DNA of 64,000 nucleotides from Anisakis pegreffii (Eukaryota; Nematoda; Chromadorea; Rhabditida; Anisakidae): the NCBI GenBank assembly GCA_035041965.1, contig JAPYMA010003033.1, positions 98,327-162,326 on the forward strand, written 5' to 3'. The notes under the pieces are model-generated. The model saw only the letters and a list, made by a program, of their open reading frames with translations, was not told the DNA's origin and searched no databases. A program made the position numbers and the translations under genes. This document shows, piece after piece, positions 1 to 12,538 of this stretch; position 1 is the stretch's first letter, and the number at the start of each line of letters is the position of its first letter.

Positions 1-3000
1 AAAGTATATATGTTGTCGGGTGATTTTACCTACATGAGGAGATATAGCTGATTTCCTAAAGGTATCTCAACTGGCGCAGTGACGCTCTTTTACATGCATT
101 GTATCACTATAGATCGATCATTAAATTACTATAACATTATAAGGGTTACCATCTTCAAGCTAACGATACCCTCAGGTTTGCCCTGTAACATGGTCCTTTC
201 TTCACACCATCGGATTTCGCAAATTCTCTAGTTTCAGAAAAGTATATATGTTGTCGGGTGATTTTACCTACATGAGGAGATATAGCTGATTTCCTAAAGG
301 CATCTCAACTGGCGCAGTGACGCTCTTTTACATGCATTGTATCACTATAGATCGATCATTAAATTACTATAACATTATAAGGGTTACCATCTTCAAGCTA
401 ACGATACCCTCAGGTTTGCCCTGTAACATGGTCCTTTCTTCACACCATCGGATTTCGCAAATTCTCTAGTTTCAGAAAAGTATATATGTTGTCGGGTGAT
501 TTTACCTACATGAGGAGATATAGCTGATTTCCTAAAGGTATCTCAACTGGCGCAGTGACGCTCTTTTACATGCATTGTATCACTATAGATCGATCATTAA
601 ATTACTATAACATTATAAGGGTTACCATCTTCAAGCTAACGATACCCTCAGGTTTGCCCAGTAACATGGTCCTTTCTTCACACCATCGGATTTCGCAAAT
701 TCTCTAGTTTCAGAAAAGTATATATGTTGTCGGGTGATTTTACCTACATGAGGAGATATAGCTGATTTCCTAAAGGTATCTCAACTGGCGCAGTGACGCT
801 CTTTTACATGCATTGTATCACTATAGATCGATCATTAAATTACTATAACATTATAAGGGTTACCATCTTCAAGCTAACGATACCCTCAGGTTTGCCCAGT
901 AACATGGTCCTTTCTTCACACCATCGGATTTCGCAAATTCTCTAGTTTCAGAAAAGTATATATGTTGTCGGGTGATTTTACCTACATGAGGAGATATAGC
1001 TGATTTCCTAAAGGCATCTCAACTGGCGCAGTGACGCTCTTTTACATGCATTGTATCACTATAGATCGATCATTAAATTACTATAACATTATAAGGGTTA
1101 CCATCTTCAAGCTAAAGATACCCTCAGGTTTGCCCTGTAACATGGTCCTTTCTTCACACCATCGGATTTCGTAAAATCTTCTAGTTTCAGAAAAGTATAT
1201 ATGTTGTCGGGTGATTTTACCTACATGAGGAGATATAGCTGATTTCCTAAAGGTATCTCAACTGGCGCAGTGACGCTCTTTTACATGCATTGTATCACTA
1301 TAGATCGATCATTAAATTACTATAACATTATAAGGGTTACCATCTTCAAGCTAACGATACCCTCAGGTTTGCCCAGTAACATGGTCCTTTCTTCACACCA
1401 TCGGATTTCGCAAATTCTCTAGTTTCAGAAAAGTATATATGTTGTCGGGTGATTTTACCTACATGAGGAGATATAGCTGATTTCCTAAAGGCATCTCAAC
1501 TGGCGCAGTGACGCTCTTTTACATGCATTGTATCACTATAGATCGATCATTAAATTACTATAACATTATAAGGGTTACCATCTTCAAGCTAAAGATACCC
1601 TCAGGTTTGCCCTGTAACATGGTCCTTTCTTCACACCATCGGATTTCTAAAATCTTCTTGTTTCAGAAAAGTATATATGTTGTCGGGTGATTTTACCTAC
1701 ATGAGGAGATATAGCTGATTTCCTAAAGGCATCTCAACTGGCGCAGTGACGGTCTTTTACATGCATTGTATCACTATAGATCGATCATTAAATTACAATA
1801 ACATTATAAGGGTTACCATCTTCAAGCTAACGATACCCTCAGGTTTGCCCAGTAACATGGTCCTTTCTTCACACCATCGGATTTCGCAAATTCTCTAGTT
1901 TCAGAAAAGTATATATGTTGTCGGGTGATTTTACCTACATGAGGAGATATAGCTGATTTCCTAAAGGTATCTCAACTGGCGCAGTGACGCTCTTTTACAT
2001 GCATTGTATCACTATAGATCGATCATTAAATTACTATAACATTATAAGGGTTACCATCTTCAAGCTAAAGATACCCTCAGGTTTGCCCTGTAACATGGTC
2101 CTTTCTTCACACCATCGGATTTCGCAAATTCTCTAGTTTCAGAAAAGTATATATGTTGTCGGGTGATTTTACCTACATGAGGAGATATAGCTGATTTCCT
2201 AAAGGTATCTCAACTGGCGCAGTGACGCTCTTTTACATGCATTGTATCACTATAGATCGATCATTAAATTACTATAACATTATAAGGGTTACCATCTTCA
2301 AGCTAACGATACCCTCAGGTTTGCCCAGTAACATGGTCCTTTCTTCACACCATCGGATTTCGCAAATTCTCTAGTTTCAGAAAAGTATATATGTTGTCGG
2401 GTGATTTTACCTACATGAGGAGATATAGCTGATTTCCTAAAGGCATCTCAACTGGCGCAGTGACGCTCTTTTACATGCATTGTATCACTATAGATCGATC
2501 ATTAAATTACTATAACATTATAAGGGTTACCATCTTCAAGCTAACGATACCCTCAGGTTTGCCCTGTAACATGGTCCTTTCTTCACACCATCGGATTTCG
2601 CAAATTCTTCTAGTTTCAGAAAAGTATATATGTTGTCGGGTGATTTTACCTACATGAGGAGATATAGCTGATTTCCTAAAGGTATCTCAACTGGCGCAGT
2701 GACGCTCTTTTACATGCATTGTATCACTATAGATCGATCATTAAATTACTATAACATTATAAGGGTTACCATCTTCAAGCTAACGATACCCTCAGGTTTG
2801 CCCAGTAACATGGTCCTTTCTTCACACCATCGGATTTCGCAAATTCTCTAGTTTCAGAAAAGTATATATGTTGTCGGGTGATTTTACCTACATGAGGAGA
2901 TATAGCTGATTTCCTAAAGGCATCTCAACTGGCGCAGTGACGCTCTTTTACATGCATTGTATCACTATAGATCGATCATTAAATTACTATAACATTATAA

Positions 3001-4290
3001 GGGTTACCATCTTCAAGCTAAAGATACCCTCAGGTTTGCCCTGTAACATGGTCCTTTCTTCACACCATCGGATTTCTAAAATCTTCTAGTTTCAGAAAAG
3101 TATATATGTTGTCGGGTGATTTTACCTACATGAGGAGATATAGCTGATTTCCTAAAGGTATCTCAACTGGCGCAGTGACGCTCTTTTACATGCATTGTAT
3201 CACTATAGATCGATCATTAAATTACTATAACATTATAAGGGTTACCATCTTCAAGCTAACGATACCCTCAGGTTTGCCCAGTAACATGGTCCTTTCTTCA
3301 CACCATCGGATTTCGCAAATTCTCTAGTTTCAGAAAAGTATATATGTTGTCGGGTGATTTTACCTACATGAGGAGATATAGCTGATTTCCTAAAGGTATC
3401 TCAACTGGCGCAGTGACGCTCTTTTACATGCATTGTATCACTATAGATCGATCATTAAATTACTATAACATTATAAGGGTTACCATCTTCAAGCTAAAGA
3501 TACCCTCAGGTTTGCCCTGTAACATGGTCCTTTCTTCACACCATCGGATTTCGCAAATTCTCTAGTTTCAGAAAAGTATATATGTTGTCGGGTGATTTTA
3601 CCTACATGAGGAGATATAGCTGATTTCCTAAAGGCATCTCAACTGGCGCAGTGACGCTCTTTTACATGCATTGTATCACTATAGATCGATCATTAAATTA
3701 CTATAACATTATAAGGGTTACCATCTTCAAGCTAACGATACCCTCAGGTTTGCCCTGTAACATGGTCCTTTCTTCACACCATCGGATTTCGCAAATTCTC
3801 TAGTTTCAGAAAAGTATATATGTTGTCGGGTGATTTTACCTACATGAGGAGATATAGCTGATTTCCTAAAGGCATCTCAACTGGCGCAGTGACGCTCTTT
3901 TACATGCATTGTATCACTATAGATCGATCATTAAATTACTATAACATTATAAGGGTTACCATCTTCAAGCTAACGATACCCTCAGGTTTGCCCTGTAACA
4001 TGGTCCTTTCTTCACACCATCGGATTTCGCAAATTCTCTAGTTTCAGAAAAGTATATATGTTGTCGGGTGATTTTACCTACATGAGGAGATATAGCTGAT
4101 TTCCTAAAGGCATCTCAACTGGCGCAGTGACGCTCTTTTACATGCATTGTATCACTATAGATCGATCATTAAATTACTATAACATTATAAGGGCTACCAT
4201 CTTCAAGCTAACGATATCCTCAGGTTTGCCCAGTAACATGGTCCTTTCTTCACAGCATCCGATTTCACGCATTCTCTAGTTTCAGAAAAG
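1..4290. repeat. Satellite array, 238-bp unit, about 18 tandem copies
   Basis: A 238-bp unit repeats head to tail. The shared landmark GTATATATGTTGTCGG recurs at 4, 242, 480, 718, 956, 1195, 1433, 1671, 1909, 2147, 2385, 2624, 2862, 3100, 3338, 3576, 3814, 4052 and 4290, so spacing is 238 with two 239-bp units. Copies are almost identical. A few diagnostic sites vary: GGTATC or GGCATC; AACGAT or AAAGAT; CCCAGT or CCCTGT; and the stretch after GGATTTC near the unit end. The array runs off the left edge, so its true length is unknown. Short open frames inside it only translate the repeat and are not genes. Confidence 0.98.
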
Positions 4291-4400
4291 TATATATGTT
4301 GTCGGGCAAATTTGCTTACTTAAGGAAATATAGCTAATTTCCTAAAGGTATCTCAGTTAGCTCAGTGGCGTTCGTTTATATGCACTGTACCACTATAGAA
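4290..4400. repeat. Decayed terminal satellite unit
   Basis: After position 4290 the unit continues with many substitutions (for example TCGGGCAAATTTGC in place of TCGGGTGATTTTACC) and fades out near 4400. This is the usual look of an array edge, where copies escape homogenisation. Around 4352-4368 it reads TTAGCTCAGTGGCG, which contains the tRNA/SINE A-box consensus TAGCTCAGTGG. The homogenised units carry TGGCGCAGTGA at the same place. Confidence 0.85.
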
Positions 4401-7400
4401 TTACCTATTGATTATTTTTATAAGTTCATTTCACTATTGTTAAAATATACCTTTACACGTTAAATACATAAATATGGTCGGTATCGGGCGAAAATATTAA
4501 AATGAAATCAAATTCTTTCTTTCCCAATGTTCTTACTGCTGCTGCTACAAACAGAAAAAGATTGTATCGGTGTGATAATAACGACTTGTCTTGATTAAAC
4601 GGGAAGATTAATCAATTGCTGAACTTGATTACTTTCTGAACTTGGTATATCCTCATTTGATTGCTTTCTGAACTCTTTGAGAAATCACCAGAGTATGCTG
4701 ATTGCATCTCTCTTTTTGTTGCTGCAGTCAAAATAAACACGTATTTAAACGTCGGCAATGTGTTTGAGTTAAATGAATGCTCTTTTGTCATTGTTCGCAA
4801 TAAATCTTGTGACCTGCATTTACACAATGCATACGAACTGATGAATCGTTTAAAGCTGTCAGCATTATGAATTGATGTTGCAACAGCAAAGAACGCATTG
4901 CGCTCTCAGAAGCTCGAAATAGCCAACAAACTAATTGAAGATGGTAATTGAAGGAGACATTGGTTTGGCATTGGTTTTTTATTCGGATATCCTCCATGGA
5001 ATGTGCGACTAAACGAACAGCAAGAGCTACAATCTTTGTTCTATCTCTCAAAATCGAGATCCGTGATTGTTTTGAAATGAAATTTCCGTGAAGCTGGGTT
5101 GTGTGTGCTGAAAATTTGGTTTAGATCACAGTTGCGCAACCCAAAGAAGATTTACAGAAAATAGTACGATGTGAAAGATACACGATATCCATTGCATCAT
5201 TTTCATTCCCACTACGTTTAATCACCAAAAGCGATATTGATGCTTCGGAGAGCATTGAAACTCTTTCCTTTTGTGTGTGTTCGAAAAGACTTTTGCGTTC
5301 GGATAATGAGCGCATTAGAGCACGTCGAATGAATTAATCATTTGCATTGAAAAATCTGAATCGAATTTTTTCGAGCTCCTGCACTAGGCCATCCTATGCT
5401 ATTGATGATGTTTTCGCTTCATTATCTAACTATGCACCAAATATGCACTTTTATGCCGTGTTTCACGCCAGTAATCTTCACTCATTGAGTTCCTGCAATA
5501 TCACATGCTTTTTCATCTATTGTTCGGTTTGCTTGACTGACCTATCTAATTTATTATAGATGAGATTTTCATTTTCAAATGTTCTTTGTCAGTGATACGG
5601 TAGCGATTGTTGACAGATCTGGAATGAGTGAATAGAAATTCCGCTCTTAGAACTAATTAGAACTAATTCATCTAGCACATTCGCTATCCACCTCGGTCGT
5701 AGTTGAACTTCCTATCGTGTTGAATCGAAAGATTTTTGAGATTCTTGAATTGTATGATGGCTTTAGAGCAAATGAAGGCTCTAGAGCCTCTTTAGGGGAT
5801 TCACAGATTGGAGTCTGTTTTAATGAGTCATAAAGACGGCAGTTAGTTTTTTTAAATCGCAGTCTACGCACAATTTAAGCATTCCATATAATTGTGTGCA
5901 TAATTCTCTGGTGATTTCGTGTGAAGTGCGCATGGATTGTATCATAGATTTAAGTGGCTAATGTTCATACGATATCAATACGCTTATTACGAGCTGCTTA
6001 TGATGAATGCATTCCAGAGAAGCAGTAATGCATGCAGATGAAACGATCAAACGCTCAGACGCGATCAGCGTTCAGATCAAAGCGCTAACCAAACCAAATA
6101 ATGTTTGTGCATCAACGTATAAATGTCGTTTCCGTGTATTTTCCATAAATATCGAAATGTTTCCATCATCATCGCACCAGCCATCTAATGTTTGCATATC
6201 CGGCTAGTCTAGTCTATATTAAGCGAAAAAAACATTGCAAAGTGAACTAAATCTTTACCATCGCAACCAATTAAGTCTCGCTCTACGTTCCGTGATAATA
6301 AATCGAGCAAGTCGTCGAATTGCTTTCGATGTCATGATATTTCTTTCAATCATGGGAATCTTAAATCAAAGCAGATTTCAAATTTGATATCATCTCCAAT
6401 GTATTGCATCTATGTGTGAATCTGTGAGAATAAAATAACAATAAATATTGCCGTTGGTAAAATCAAATTATATTCTTCCTCTCTGTTTTGCACTAGTAAT
6501 CAGCGATCTTTCAACACACCATCTTTCGGATTCACTCTAACCGAATCTGCCTGTGCTCGATCGAGCAATCCATGTTTCACTACTAACAAACATAGTAACA
6601 TGTATGAGAGTTGACTGGAGGAATATGATATATATCCATTAGATTTAAAGTAATGTTTACTGAAAATTCGTCGCTATCGAAGTCGATGCTATGCGATTCG
6701 TAGTGTTTACACAGCAATAACTTTTACGCGACTAGCGGAAAGTGAACAGCGATTGTGAGAAAAACTTTTGTCCTTAGTGATGCTCGACTGAACATCCTAA
6801 AGCTATGATATTTTCTTAGTGTCTTGTCAGTCCATTAACCGATACTAAACGCGAAAAAATTAACATCTCATCGCGGATCTTAGAATGTTCATTTCTCTGA
6901 TTCATTTTCCTCACTGAACATTCACATATGTGATCGTTGAGTATGTTGAAATACTGTGTAGGCGATGTTATTGTCAAAAATGAAAGCTATCGATGATGTG
7001 ATCATCATGGAGATGCAGATAAAGATCATTCTTAGCCCTTCGGGCATCTTTAACTAAAATTTATGCCGTCGATTAGCGCTATTATACAAAATTCCAAATC
7101 TCACTAAATGCAATAGCTTCTGATATTATTGCACATTGCTCTGAGTTTTTTGTTTGCATTACTAAGTCTCTACTTTCTCGCTGTCTACTTCAAGTTCTAG
7201 GATCTAGAAGAAATACAGAGAGAGTGCTTCAACAAATTGGCTTCATTCGTTTCATTCCATTGATGCGTTCACATTTGAATTCATATGGTGAATGCTGAAT
7301 TAATATGTTCGAATGAAACCATATCATTTCATTCCAACATTCCATTAATTTCTATTCTTTGTTGACTAGAAGAAGAAGCTTCAAAGAAATTTTTAATCGT

Positions 7401-9200
7401 TGTCATGAATAATCTATCAATTCAGATTAGCACTAGTGCATCTGAGGAGGACCATTTGACGAATGACGAAATTCTATTTTTAGTCGACGTTTCTCACAGA
7501 CGCGTAAAAATGAGGTTAGCTAGAACTGAGTTTAGTTGCTAATCCCCCGAGTGAGCCGTTGAACCATCTAAATTCATCTGGTTTTTTTTCTGGAGTGCTC
7601 TTTCCGGATTTGCAAGTGCTTACTGAATGTCTTCGAGGGATTATGTTGAGAATGAGTGGTGAAGAGCGCGATTATTCATGACAGGCAGACAGGTTGCATG
7701 ATGTCCTCTAATCGTACTATTTGTCATGCAATAACCATGCAGCAGCTTGGTTCTAGTCGAATGAGTGGGGCAAAAACTGGCAAAAAACGTGCTTTCTATT
7801 CGACAAAAATTGTCCACTTCCTTGGAACACTACAAGGCGCTCTTTCATTCAGAAATTGTTATGTTTATCGTTTGAGAAATTTATTAAATCTTGGATGAAA
7901 TCAACTGAGAACGAATAGCTGCTGCATTACCTGAATTGGTCAGGCTATCAAATGTTTGAAACATAGCTGGCCACTGTGTGTTTCTACTGGCTCCTGTAGC
8001 TTGCCTTCCTTTGCCAGTTGTTATCGAGTCATTCGATGTATTATGCGTTCATTTAAAGTCGAGTGAAGAATTTATTTCATTTCCGCTTTTTTTCATTCTC
8101 TTCCCAGAAACGTGGTCAGAAACTGAGCTTACTGATCAGAAACTGAAATTACTCAAGATTCACCATTTTAGCTATTGCTAATTATGTGATACTCTCGCAT
8201 CGGTATGTCATTTTCAGCCACTCACTTCGACTTTGAAGCTTCGAACGTATATCGAGTTATATTCCCAGTCTTTTAAAAGAATTTTTTGGAAATTGAAATT
8301 TTAAAGAAGTCAATTACGCAGTTAACATATCATAGACACTGAATTTTTGAGGTTTAGTAAATTATTCGTTGATTGATTGAGGCAATAAAATTGATAGAGC
8401 ACATTCCATATATTACTGTCGTTTTTTTTGTTTCATCAATGTTTCAGCTATGATTTCTAATGTTTACTAAGAAATTGTTTGCGGTTACATAGAGGTAAGC
8501 GGAAGGAAGGAAACAATTTTCTTGACATTGCGAAAGAAATCTGGATGTATCATTGAATATCACGAGTGGTAATTATTATGCTTTGGTCATTCATCCACAT
8601 CTTGTGCATAATTCATGCGAGTTGTCAACCAGTATGGCAATACACTGCGTAAAAGATTGCTTAAATAAAAGAATATTATGCTCACTGCTCATACGTAGCA
8701 CAATCGAGATCCAAATTGCCAGTGCAACCGTGTAGAGCGCCGCGTCTGATCACGTTGAAGCCATTAACTCAACTGAGTGGAGCGAACACCATGAGATTAA
8801 GTGTACTTCATTGGTTCTCATGCTTGAATTGCGTGAGCAGTGAGTTTGTCTGGAAATTGTTTGATATTCACTCCTGTTCCACCTAAAAGCAGTGGCTTAC
8901 AGCATCTTGTGTGCAAAATTGAGATGAGAGACTGGCGATCAATCCATCAGGTGAATCGATCACGCATATTTTCTGGAATGATAGGTTTCGGTGTATGATT
9001 GGATGTCACTGAACTCGATTTGTGGGCGACATTTGCTCTCAGAAGCGTCTTATGACATTTGTGACAAATTTCGTTAGCCAAATTTGTTAGACATCGCTAC
9101 AAATTGGCATTGAACATCTTTTCATTTCAGTGAATCAATCCTTCATTGTTATCAAAAGCACCGATCTGTTATCAGTGTATTGTTGTCGATACTAATTCAC
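4400..9200. other. Mostly non-coding; weak minus-strand open frames at 4.6-5.9 kb
   Basis: No recognisable gene was found. Minus-strand frames at 5668-5871, 5121-5315 and 4788-5051 have protein-like codon content, and some lie after pyrimidine-rich AG sites. For example, a C-terminal-looking frame ends at a TGA at 5668-5670. The plus strand at 4661-4870 is equally open, and no chain of phase-consistent exons could be built. It may be a decayed gene or chance. From 6.2 to 9.2 kb only AT-rich sequence without a convincing signal was seen. Confidence 0.4.
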
Positions 9201-9207
9201 TTATGTT

Positions 9208-9390
9208 GATATTGGTACACCACTCGGTTTCGAGCAAAATTTTTCTCTTTTCTCGGGTACGTCGTCGTGGGTTCGATTCCCGTTCGCGGAGAAAAATTTT
9301 GCTCGAAACCGAGTAGTATACCAATATCATTAATGTTGTTGTGAGCCTGAGCCAGCAGGCTATGATCCGGCTTATACCTATTATCCAATC
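9208..9390. mobile_element. Fold-back element with tRNA-like B box, copy 1
   Basis: Positions 9208-9329 form a hairpin. The left arm (9208 to about 9247, containing CCACTCGGTTTCGAGC) is repeated inverted at about 9290-9329 with only a few mismatches. The middle holds GGTTCGATTCC at 9270-9280, which matches the tRNA B box, followed by CGTTCGCGGA. The next 60 bases (GAGCCTGAGCCAGCAG and on to 9390) recur in inverted orientation beside the copy at 49.1 kb, so they belong to the element. There is no A box in this copy. It is a non-autonomous repeat; its class (tRNA-derived SINE or MITE) is inferred. Confidence 0.8.
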
Positions 9391-9757
9391 ATCACTTCTT
9401 TTGTCTTTCTGATTCTAAGGAAGGCAAGTTCGGAATGTTTTCGTGCAGAAATTAGTCACAATTAAATCGTGTTTATGTTTCACCGTTCACTTGGGTTTCC
9501 CAATTGTTTATCTGCATGAGCAGTCGCACTTTCAGAGAATTACTACATGAAGATTTTCAAACTAAACGAGAAAAATTGTGTCGTCTGGTGCTTGATTTGT
9601 TGATGTTTCATAGGTTTATTTTTTGTCGAAACGTTTTCTTCGCTTACATCTCAAGAGGTTTCTTAATTTCCTAGTTTCATCAGTCAACAACAAATCGTAA
9701 ATCAACGTCACGTGTAAATCAACGAGCGCTTAACGATTGGGTCAACTGGAAGAAAGC

Positions 9758-9789
9758 GGAAGGAAGAACTCAATTGAGTTCTTCCTTCC
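9758..9789. repeat. Perfect 32-bp palindrome
   Basis: The sequence from GGAAGGAAGAACTCAA to TTGAGTTCTTCCTTCC is a perfect inverted repeat with no spacer. A further CTTCC repeat follows. It can form a 16-bp cruciform. No function is evident. Confidence 0.9.
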
Positions 9790-9799
9790 TTCCTTCAAA

Positions 9800-11830
9800 A
9801 CATCAATAGTATCTAGCGACAATTTAGCTTATTTTTGCAGCCGATGTCCACTCGTTTTGCTCATTACGAACCTCTTGTTGCTATATTTCTAGTGGATGAC
9901 GTCGTTGTTGACGACTGCTTCAATTGTTTGCTTGGCATTCATTTGAGTCGAGTCTCTTGAGCTTATTGTTAGCCCGCTTGACTTCATAGTCTCTTCTGAT
10001 GCGACACAATTGTCTAACGTTTCTTCTACATTCAGCGACTGGCCGGAAATTGCTTAAGAATGGAGAGCACAAAATTCGATTGTTTGCATCTTGCGTTGAA
10101 GCACTTTTTTGGATAATGTGTATTTATCGCAATATATTATCATTGTAATCCAGTTGGTTCCATTCAAAGTAGCTACATTCAGTTTCGTTTATTCTCAGTG
10201 GGATTCATTAGTGGAGCAGACAGTATCTTCATGATTCTTTTATAATTTGCAGTAGTTAACCATGTTCACTTATGGGATCAGTTTCGCATTTCCTTCAAAC
10301 TGATGTAACGATCGCCAACAGCAACGTTTGATCGTTCGACTGATGCATTTCATATGTAAATCGAATGCTGTCAGGTAGAACAGTTGTATGAGTGAATAAA
10401 CAATCGAGCATTCACAGAATTCAGCTTTTATAAATGTCCGACTGAAGAATTTCATCAAATCTTAACTTTACTTCACACAAAGGTTCTGTGACAACTCGGG
10501 TTGTTGGTTTGTAGCTATGACAGAACATCATGCACACAAATATTCCATCTTTCTCGTAGATGGGATAATGAATGTGTCTTGGCTTCGTGTTTGTTGCCTT
10601 TATGATCTATTTATAATGACTGTGATAATACTTTACTTGTTACAGGGACATATTGGAACAAGTTCATAACCACTTGCTAATGAAAACTGCGAATCTGAAT
10701 GATTATACACGACCAAACACCGATCAGCTTAGTGTTTTGAGAAGCATTTTTAGATTTACCCTCGATCTCATCACAACGCTTCAATCGTAAACACCTATTT
10801 TAGCGGATAAAGTAATATTACACAACTTGCAGATCACTTCAAGGCGCCAGTCTATCTCGCAAATTCTCAGCGCCTTTCTCATGCATTCTTTCATTTGCCT
10901 ACAAATTCTTTCAAGTCATTCCCTCTTTTTGTTTGCCGAGCGAATCTCACGGATTGATGGAAACCTGATAATGTCCATTACTTTGTTTTGTTAGTTTCTT
11001 TGAAAGTCCGACTGAGTGCCGAATGCAGTTGAGGATAAATAAAATTTGATTAGATGCAGATTTGGAATTGGAGAAAAAAATTGACTTTGCACGAAACTGC
11101 ACACACTGATTAGCGCAAAATCTTGCTCTAAACAAAGCCAAACGGGAAATCTTATCAAAACAAAGCAGCTAAGAGTAAATGTTAAAGCTATGGCAAATAG
11201 AATTCACTGGTAATTAAATATGTTAATGGATTCAGCGTCACCATGCCAAAAGCGTGCACACATGTCAAAGCCATTGGTTGATTCTCACGAATCTCTATTC
11301 AACCTCCAATTTGAGTTATTTTTACTTAAGCTTACCACCATTATTACTCTTTCATAAAATCCTTCTTCATTCTATTCAAACAATAAACAAATAAATTTTA
11401 TCGTCAAGCAGCATCCAACAATGCTTTCTGACTTTGTGTCACGATCACATAATATTTTTCTGAGAAATGAAGCAGTTTGTTTCCTGTAAACGAACTCCTA
11501 AATTATTCATCAACCTTATTCACTACATGCATTTATGAATAAATCATTATTGCAATGTGTTTATTTGTCATGTTATCGCCATTAAAAATACATTTTCTTA
11601 GTATATTTAGATGTCCAGGTTGGTTCAGGTCGATTACGACGATGTTCAAATCATTCCAACGATAATGTCATCTCATTTGTTTCAGTTGAACGCATGCAAT
11701 TCATCAACGTCACAATTAACCGTGACTGCGATGATCGTTATTTCTCTTATGTGTTTTCTCATGAACAGTTCATTTAACGAAATCATTTACAGTAGGTATG
11801 TTCCCTATCATATAAATACCTAATCTCGAA
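9800..11830. other. No gene recognised
   Basis: AT-rich sequence with only short open frames. None shows family motifs or phase-consistent splicing. Confidence 0.5.
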
Positions 11831-11835
11831 ATCCA

Positions 11836-11841
11836 TTTATT
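11836..11841 (-). terminator. Candidate polyadenylation signal AATAAA
   Basis: TTTATT on the plus strand is AATAAA on the minus strand. It lies about 95 bases downstream of the proposed stop codon of the minus-strand gene at 11.9-12.5 kb. The motif is common in AT-rich DNA, so support comes only from position. Confidence 0.4.
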
Positions 11842-11933
11842 CATATATTTGGTTGCATATGCGTCACTTGTCATTTAGATCAAATATTTGTGTTTTGATC
11901 ATCCAGTAAGATCAGATTCGAAATCAAAGCTGC

Positions 11934-12538
11934 GAAAATCAAACATTTTAACTAATTATCAAGCGGTGTGATTCTGATTTGCACTCAAAAATTTTCAAAT
12001 CTTGTTAACGCTCAATCTACCTGACTTCGAAAGAAATGCAGTTTTGAATTTGTATGCCACTTGAAAAGTCGTAATGAAGTTTTTGTGTGGGTTGAGGGCA
12101 CTTGTGTTGTGAGCACAACGAACCTCTTGCCCCATCTTCGTCAGTAACTTGTCCGCTGATGAATATACCTGAAGAAAAGTAAGTGCACGAGCGAAAAAAG
12201 TCACCGATACTACGATTGCAAATGTGGGCGAATGGATAGCCACAATCATAAATTCATCACTGACTAACTTTCAAGAGTACTTTCCGCTGGAATGGAGGAT
12301 GCTTCAATAAATTTCTGTTCTGCGATATGTCTACATATCGGATATAAATTCTGCCTCAGTTCCTGCTTTACCTTCAGTGATTGGGGTGTGTCGCATGACA
12401 TTCGATGATCTGCTGAATGTTCGAAACGTTTTCGGAAGCAACATTGTGTTGCTTCTACCATCATTCTGTCCACTTGCTTCAACGCTTCGACTCGTATGTC
12501 GGAATGCTGCTCAACATTCTCCTTAGCTTCTCGATTTT
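11934..12538 (-). CDS. Candidate small minus-strand gene, 3' part, product unrecognised
   Basis: Three minus-strand exons join in phase. Exon a (12538 or slightly lower, down to 12372) encodes a charged, helix-prone segment (VEQHSDIRVEALKQVDRMM) that continues to TPQSLK, then a GTAAAG donor. Exon b (12168-12124) follows a good CTTTTCTTCAG acceptor, encodes VYSSADKLLTKMGQE and ends before GTTCGT. Exon c (11939-11934) follows TTTTCGCAG and supplies Leu then TGA. The joining phases are all 0, and AATAAA lies 95 bases beyond the stop. The 5' end was not found; an in-frame TGA at 12540-12542 means the first exon shown must begin below it. The family was not recognised. A chance alignment of short frames cannot be excluded. 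Confidence 0.4.

Noticed and set aside
1508..2657. Open frames of 60-65 codons in the satellite (1508-1690 and 2460-2657)
   Set aside because: They translate the repeat unit itself, appear only where an indel removes a stop, and share the same peptide.
9197..9388. Minus-strand open frame of 63 codons
   Set aside because: It lies entirely within the fold-back repeat and only translates it.
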